A stretch of DNA of 64,000 bases from positions 1,228,958-1,292,957 of the forward strand of contig NW_003314309.1 in the NCBI RefSeq assembly GCF_000143415.4. Direction: 5' to 3'. The translations under genes were made by a program, and so were the position numbers. Of this stretch, positions 58,271-64,000 are shown piece after piece. The number at the start of each line of letters is the position of its first letter. Position 1 is the stretch's first letter. The DNA is from Selaginella moellendorffii (lineage: Eukaryota > Streptophyta > Lycopodiopsida > Selaginellales > Selaginellaceae). Below the pieces are notes generated by a model, which searched no databases, had not been told where the DNA came from, and was given only the letters and a program-made list of their open reading frames with translations.

Positions 58271-61096
58271 ATGGCCTCCGCAAGTGCGACGCATGTTCCC
58301 TCCGTGGATCTTAAGAACCGTGCTACATGGATTCAGGCAAAGGTGTTTCTAAACAACCCCGAGGGGGAGGTGGTAGCTGAGGGCTTAGCCACAATTGTCG
58401 ATCCAAGAGATGCGGTTGCTAATCAAGAATTGGGCTGGGATGATATTGGAGTTGCGATTTTAGAGGTTGTTGACACAGAAGAAAATAGTATGACTATTAG
58501 AAGCATTGTGCGGTGGAAATTGAGGCACTTAGTGTTTGAGAATGTGAAGGATTCACAATCAAACACCACTACAACTGATGACAGAACATCTCTTCATGGG
58601 AAAAGAAAGTACACCTTCCTAAAGCGCAGCCAAAGGGATCTGAGCAACGAACCGAAAAGGCAGAAATTGGCGATGGAGGTTCGAATGGTCTCGACAGTTG
58701 CTTGTTGCAAGAGGAGGTGCTGTCAACATGCTGATTGGGATGCTATTGAAGAGGAGAGAGCAAGATACAAGACATTGTCCTGGAAGGCAGCTCGCAATTT
58801 TGTGTATGAGGCATTACGGTCATCTGTTGATGCTTCAGAACATCAGGTGGGGGGCATGGTCTTCCAGAGGGGTTTGGTCTGCATGAAGGCATGGAGAATC
58901 ATTTATGGAGTCCCTCGAACCACATTCTACAGAATCAAAACTGAGTTCGAGGAACAAAGGGTTCAACAGGCAGTCCATGGGAACGACGGTACTCACAAAA
59001 CCAGGGGTCATGTTGTATATGGAGAGGCAATCTTCAAGAGGTTTGTCGAGACATGTAGCGAGCAGCAACCACATAAAACCCGCCTCTTGGAAGATGGAAC
59101 TCGAGACACCCAACGAGTTCTCCCTTCCATGTATACCAAGGGGGCCATATTGGAAGATGTGAATCGGGAACTCCAGAGTAATGGCTACAGGAAGCTGAGC
59201 CAATCTAGATTTAGTAGATTGTGGAGCAACAGGTTCAGGGATGTGAGTATAGAAAAGTACTCCAGCTTTTCAAAGTGTGACGAGTGCACTGCTATCAAAA
59301 TGGCTTTGTCGAAGAATTCTTGCATCGCTCAAGAGCGAGAGACGTTGGTTAGAAGGCGGCTCGACCACAACATCGAGCAGAGAAGCTGCAGAACTGCATA
59401 TTATCATAACAGGATTCTCTCCATGGAGAGACCTGACTCTTACCTCTGCATCATCCACGACAAAATGGACCAGAAAAAGACGTGCTTACCTCGACTCAAT
59501 CCTGCCCCCAAGGCAATCTCTTCATCCATGCAGCTGCCTGTGTCTCTGTTTGGCATAATCGCTCATGGGCATGGTGCCCAGAACTATGGGAACTTCTTTG
59601 TACCTCTATAGGGTGGCGGGGGTGCAAACATGATGATTGCGTCCCTAGCAAAACACTTAAGGTCTCTGCAAAGTGCGCAGACTGAGCTGAACGGCCAACC
59701 CTTGCATAAGGCCCTTGTCGATCGAACCCCATACAGGGTTCAGCTGGAGGAGGAGCAAAGGCTTGCAGTATTGCGTGGGGCCCCACGCCATCCCAGTGAA
59801 TATGTTAGCCGTCAGATTGTAGGGTTATCACGTGAGGCCTCATGCCATTCCGACGAGGCTAGTCGCCCGGTGAATGCACAGCCTCATCCGAACGAAGCAG
59901 AATCTCAAGGAAGTTCTTGCGGCCGATGTGGCCTTCCACCCCATCTTCTGCTCCAAACAGACAATGCTGGCAGTGAGAACAAAATCATGTACGTCTTCGC
60001 GTACTTGGCGATGCTTGTTGCCAAAGGCATATTTGAAACGGTTACACTTGGCTTTCTCATGGTTGGGCACACTCATGAAGACGTCGATGCCATGTTCAGT
60101 CACCTGGCAGAGTCCCTCCGGCGATCCAATGTCCTCACCCTCCCACAACTCTACGATGAATTCCAAAATTGCATCAAAGGCACTGTTGAAGCTGCACTTG
60201 TGACAGAGGTTCCAGACTTTAAGGGGTTTGTAAGAGGCTACATCAGGGACGGATCCAAAACGCTGATTGGCCACTCCAAGCCTCTTCAGTTTCATTTCAA
60301 CATGCGTGACGGTGCTCCAGTGATGAGGTACAAGATGAGAGAATGGGACACAGTGTGGCTGCCAATGGATGGCATTGAACTCTTCAAGAGAGATCCCATA
60401 ACTGGGGAACCTATGATTCCTCAGGGTTCCCCACGGCCGATGCACCCGGATGGACTCAAAGACCAGGAAAGTATAGTGGCCGGGATTAGACAGCATATTG
60501 CCTTTTGGAAGAGGGGGTTGGTGTTTAATGGAGAATCCTATTTTTAGAGGTGCAAGCCTTTGCTCGAATACTGGGAGAAGATTATATCTGCTATCCAAAA
60601 TGGGCCGGTTGTATATGAAGAATTGGAAGAGTCCTTTTGGCCAGAACCCAGAGCACCAGATAGTAGCGGAACAATGTCCTCTGGAAATGCAGTGATAGAT
60701 AACGATGTTGAGGATCACTATTGTGGGCCGAGGAACAAGAAGCCGGATTCAGCATTCAATCCAGTATAGGTTTGCAAAGGAATGGTCGTGCTTGTCAGAC
60801 CCAGTAATAAAAAACAAATGATATGGGTAGGGCGCTGCATCACTGATGCAAAGGAGGACGCAGAAACTAACTCCTTCAATGTAACTGTGGAGTGGTTCAA
60901 GCCAAGTTCCGGATATACGAAGGATTGCCTAGAAAAGAGATGGGTGCTAAATCCAAGGGATCCCAGCATGAGCATATCGGTGGATAATGTTGTGCATGGT
61001 TGGATGCGGAAGCAGAGTGCCACCATCACCTTGCCAGACCATGCAAGAGATGCAGCAAGAGCATTCATAACCCGGGTTCAAGGTGAGATTCATTAA
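58271..61096 (+). pseudogene. DUF7869-like putative transposase, 942 codons with three in-frame TAG
   Basis: One reading frame runs from the ATG at 58271 to TAA at 61094-61096, broken only by TAG at 59609, 60545 and 60767. It starts just after a TTTCAG acceptor-like site, so a 5' leader intron is likely. Residues 330-345 hold FSKCDECTAIK; 393-403 IIHDKMDQKK; 560-572 LLQTDNAGSENK; 596-610 VGHTHEDVDAMFS. This order (CxxC, an Asp, DN..ENK, GHTHxDxDxMF) is the signature I associate with the DUF7869 type, widespread in lycophytes, oomycetes and some animals and suspected to be an RNase H-like transposase. Two palindromes (59770, 59827) lie inside the frame. The end may instead splice at 61083 into small downstream exons. 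Confidence 0.65.
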
Positions 61097-62687
61097 TATT
61101 CCTTTACTAAGTTTCTAATGTATTTTATTTCAAGGTGAACAATCCGAATCTAAATCAGAGGAGGCGTGATGGCATGTGGCCTTACACCATTCCTAGGTTA
61201 GATGATACAAATAACAAGTATAAATTCTTAGTTGTTCTAGCAAATCTTACTTAAAGTTCAAGGTGAACAAGCCGAATATGAATTCATCGGATTGTTATAA
61301 CAAATTGCGAGGTGATGGCATGAGGCGATACGCCATTTGAGAGTGGTAGCCATTCCTATATGAGGTGAGTGAAATATTTATTAGAAATACCTCATTCAAT
61401 TGTGCACTTCTAAGTCTTGGTCCACTCAGTACTGTTTGCATGTTTTTATTTTAATTCTTTCTCTAAAATGTTATTTAGCATGTGGCTTCATGCCATTGCT
61501 CTCCACAATCATGCATTGAATTTTTCTATCCTTGCATAATACTTCTCCATATATATAGCATGTGCGCACATGTGATATGGTTCATTAGGCCTGATATAGT
61601 GTGTGAGGTAAAACAAAGATGATGTGACATATGCATTTACCAATCACACGTGCATAAATCTAATAATATGGCATGTGGCCCATATTAATGGCACATAAAC
61701 CCATATTGTGGGCTTATGTGCTTTATGTACCATCATTCCCTTGCAGTGTGTGTGTTGGTTTCCTTTTATAACACAACGAACTCCATATTTTAGGGTGAAG
61801 AGCGTTCTCATGGCAAGCACAAAATCTGTAAGTGAGGCAGAAAAGGAGACGAAGAAGGAGATAGGTGAAGATGTAGAATATATAAGTCTTCCAAACTCCC
61901 CATACTATACTCCAGGTGATCATTTTTCTGAACAAACGGCAACATTAACAACTATCGAGAACGCCCCAGTAACGTCAGAGACAACAATCCAAAGCAAAAC
62001 AACTGACCCGGAGAAGGATGATAGTACCGCGAGGTGTCCACTAGCGCTTAGGCTTATAATGGCGTGTGCCCTCATGCCATTTACTTGATCACCAAATACC
62101 TTTTTCCCTTTGCACTAGTATATCTTAATACCGGTCTGAGAAATAGAATGGCATGTGCCCTCAGGCCTTTTACTAAATCACCTTTGAAAGAAATGCAAGC
62201 CTCTATGTCGTAAAAAAAAGGTACTAGAGAAATTCCTTAATAATATGAATGTTATTTAGTTTCATGAAAATACACTAAGGGTCAAATGAGTTAAATGACT
62301 TCTCCAGACTAGCAATGCCTCTTGCTACACCTTCACAATTAGATTTGTTAGAAAAAGATAACATTGAATAATATCTAAATGTTCTCACCATTAAGTTATA
62401 TGTCTGGCTAATAGGAATGACGTTCATCTTGGAAAGCTCACCACACGCTTAATGAATAAACAAATAGTGTGTGCGCGCATGCCATCACTCTTCTTTAGCT
62501 TCAGATTCGGCTTGTTCACCTTGACAATGAGATTTATTATACAACCAGATGGACTCAGTCTGGACACAAAGTCACCGCGCTAGTCACCATGCCCCAGATA
62601 TGTCTAGCCCCTGGACAAAAAACATATAATTTCACGTCATTTTCAAATACTTGAAAATTTGTACCTAGTCCCATTTTACTAAATAAA
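61097..62687 (+). other. Downstream part of the TIR element with exon-like remnants
   Basis: Exon-like words follow AG sites: GTGAACAATCCGAATC after TTTCAAG near 61136, a second copy near 61264, and an acidic stretch (SVSEAEKETKKEIGEDVEY) at 61825-61885. The unit TTCAAGGTGAACAA..CCGAAT..GATGGCATG occurs twice directly (61131-61190, 61258-61336) and once inverted (62464-62525). Eight palindromes lie here. They could be C-terminal exons of the transposase gene. Confidence 0.4.
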
Positions 62688-62711
62688 TCCCACTTTAACG
62701 AAATAGAGCTT
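62688..62711 (-). repeat. Right terminal inverted repeat
   Basis: On the minus strand AAGCTCTATTTCGTTAAAGT then GGGA, one mismatch to the left end at 49873. Confidence 0.75.
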
Positions 62712-63960
62712 GCATTGGTAAACCATATTTTTGTACCCTATCTAGATCATTTTGTTGTCATTTATATTAACGACATCCTGATTTATAGCGAGATGCTAAA
62801 GGAGCATGCTGAACACTTAACAAAAGTGTTTGAGAAACTAAGGGAACATAAGTTGTATGCTAAAGAGAGAAAATGTGACTTTGCTCAACAAGAGGTAAAG
62901 TTTTTTGGGCATGTGGTGGGGAAAAATGTGTTCAAGGTGGACATTGAGAAGGTGCAAACAATCCAAGAATGGGAATGATTACTGAATGTACACAAATTAA
63001 GTGTTGTTGGAGTTATGCAACTACTACCAAAAGTTTATCAAACACTATTAACCCTACTTTTAACAGATCAACTAAGAAAAAGAAAGATGGTATAAATAAT
63101 AGGTAGTATTTGTCCATTTCAAAGGGAAATTGAGGAACACTCCTGCATTGGCATTATCAAACTTTGGTAAGGACTTCGAGGTAGAAACAGAAACTTCAAA
63201 CTTTGCATTAGGTGCAATTTTGAAGCAAAACAACCACCCAATGGCATTCTTCTTGAAGAAGTTGAACAATGCTCAACAAAAATGGCCTACCCATAAAAAG
63301 AAACTATTTTTGGTGGTCAAAACGCTCAAGGAGTGGCAACACTACCATAGGAGGCACTTCAAAGTATATATGGATGTGGCAATAAAACACTTTTTGTCAT
63401 AACCCGACCTCCAAGGGAAATAAGGTTGGTGGGCCAATGCTTTTAATGAGTTCAATTGTGAGATTTTGTATAAATTTAAGAAGAGCAATATCATGGCAAA
63501 TTCTCTAAGTCAAAAAGTAAGCTTAAAGTTAGTGATATCTAACACAACAACAACCTTTTGGGATGATATACAGACAACATATGAGGATGATGGTTTAGAA
63601 CAAGAAGTGTTGCTAAGGAACTAAGAGGAGTAGGATGCTCACTAAAGAGGTGAGCCATCTAGGGAAGAGAAAATGGGTTATATGGAACACAATAAACTCA
63701 TTTATTATAGGTAAACAAAGGTGTATGTTCCACAAGAGGAACTAAGGAAGGTAGCCTTTAAAGAGTGTTATAATGAACTTTTTGTGGGACATAGCAAAGT
63801 GTCCAAGATGATGGGTTTACTTAAGAAAAAGTATCACTAGCCAGACATTACTAAGGACATTCAAAACTATGTAAAGAAACATGTCAGCAGATAAAGGTCA
63901 TAATTAAAGTTACTAAGGGCTTGTTACAAAGTTTCCTAATTCTTAATCATCTGTGAAATT
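62712..63960 (+). pseudogene. Decayed Ty3/gypsy fragment (RT, RNase H, start of integrase)
   Basis: RT text begins immediately outside the TIR: LVNHIFVPYLDHFVVIYIND, where the catalytic YxDD is YIND. RNase H follows at 63130-63400 (FEVETETSNFALGAILKQNN) and a degenerate connection domain near 63430-63520. An integrase finger trace lies near 63720-63880. It has many stops and frameshifts. The upstream half of RT is missing to the left of the TIR element. Confidence 0.8.
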
Positions 63961-63987
63961 TTTTTATAATGGACTTCATCATAGGAA

Positions 63988-64000
63988 CCCCCCCCCCCCC
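63988..64000. other. Poly-C run at the window edge
   Basis: Thirteen C to the last base; may mark a sequencing or assembly limit. Confidence 0.6.

Larger units (their letters stand above)
49975..62485. repeat. Family of about 25 dispersed 22-bp near-palindromes
   Basis: Half-site consensus ATGGCRTGWGG followed by its inverse. Copies start at 50259, 51336, 51411, 52647, 52838, 52979, 54468, 55743, 55803, 55880, 57343, 57414, 57999, 58097, 58167, 59770, 59827, 61169, 61315, 61475, 61555, 61668, 62059, 62148 and 62464, with a half-site at 49975. 51411-51432 and 58097-58118 are perfect palindromes. Changes often keep the symmetry (for example GTGTG/CACAC arms, or a GGGGCCCC centre at 59777-59784). 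Spacing is irregular, so this is not a tandem array or CRISPR. I saw no copy outside the element. Confidence 0.85.
49873..62711. mobile_element. Candidate 12.8-kb TIR DNA transposon with DUF7869-like transposase
   Basis: The two ends are a 24-bp inverted repeat with one mismatch. Inside are a plus-strand transposase-like gene and a large minus-strand gene, divergently arranged around 56.3-57.7 kb, and a family of 22-bp near-palindromes that I see only here. The right flank is gypsy RT coding text beginning immediately outside the repeat. I could not find a target duplication: the left flank reads CCCACAG and the right flank GCATTGG. The coding capacity is damaged by stops and frameshifts, so this copy is probably inactive by itself. 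Confidence 0.7.

Noticed and set aside
58271-61096. Recoding of TAG as glutamine in this genome
   Set aside because: The intact kinase gene ends in TAG and standard code fits all host genes; cytosine deamination is a simpler cause of the stops.
49975-62485. CRISPR-like array from the repeated palindrome
   Set aside because: Spacing ranges from tens to over a thousand bases, the host is a plant, and there are no regular spacers or cas genes.

Overview
The window is plant nuclear DNA, most likely from a lycophyte of the Selaginella type. The evidence is a compact ten-exon kinase gene with introns of roughly 45-75 bp, PLS-type PPR genes without introns, a USP-plus-kinase protein closely resembling the Selaginella family annotated as 'inactive protein kinase SELMODRAFT', a tonoplast sugar transporter tail, and dense LTR retrotransposons. 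The species call is inference; no database was consulted.

Layout. 0-11.3 kb is gene-rich: an unclear minus-strand gene, an intact USP/receptor-like kinase gene (2.2-4.7 kb), a 3' fragment of a TST-type sugar transporter, a frameshifted PPR pseudogene, an F-box/kelch pseudogene and an intact PPR gene (9.4-11.25 kb). 13.4-19.6 kb holds a coiled-coil gene of unknown family that is interrupted by a 3'-truncated Ty1/copia element. 22.57-27.59 kb is a complete but decayed Ty3/gypsy element with short LTRs. 27.6-30.5 kb is AT-rich with degenerate repeats. 30.9-38.6 kb carries second copies of the kinase (split in two), the coiled-coil gene (apparently intact, inverted) and the sugar transporter tail. 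A chromodomain-type gypsy integrase fragment and LTR follow (38.5-40.0 kb). 41.39-49.0 kb is a non-coding LTR element (LARD-like) with 1.7-1.9 kb LTRs, a 5-bp target duplication and an initiator-tRNA primer site.

The most unusual part is 49.87-62.71 kb. It is bounded by 24-bp terminal inverted repeats (one mismatch) and looks like a 12.8-kb DNA transposon. It encodes, on the plus strand, a 942-codon DUF7869-like putative transposase. On the minus strand is a roughly 13-exon gene joining a ParB-like region, acidic linkers and an FCP1-like HAD domain. About 25 copies of a 22-bp near-palindrome are scattered through it, seven of them inside tiny introns of the minus-strand gene. All seven in-frame stops in the two genes are TAG or TAA at positions where one C-to-T change from a glutamine codon would explain them, and none is TGA. 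A decayed gypsy fragment borders its right end.

The gene duplicates and transposons together record a history: duplication of a kinase/transporter/coiled-coil neighbourhood, a roughly 6.65-kb inversion that split the second kinase copy, and several separate insertions.
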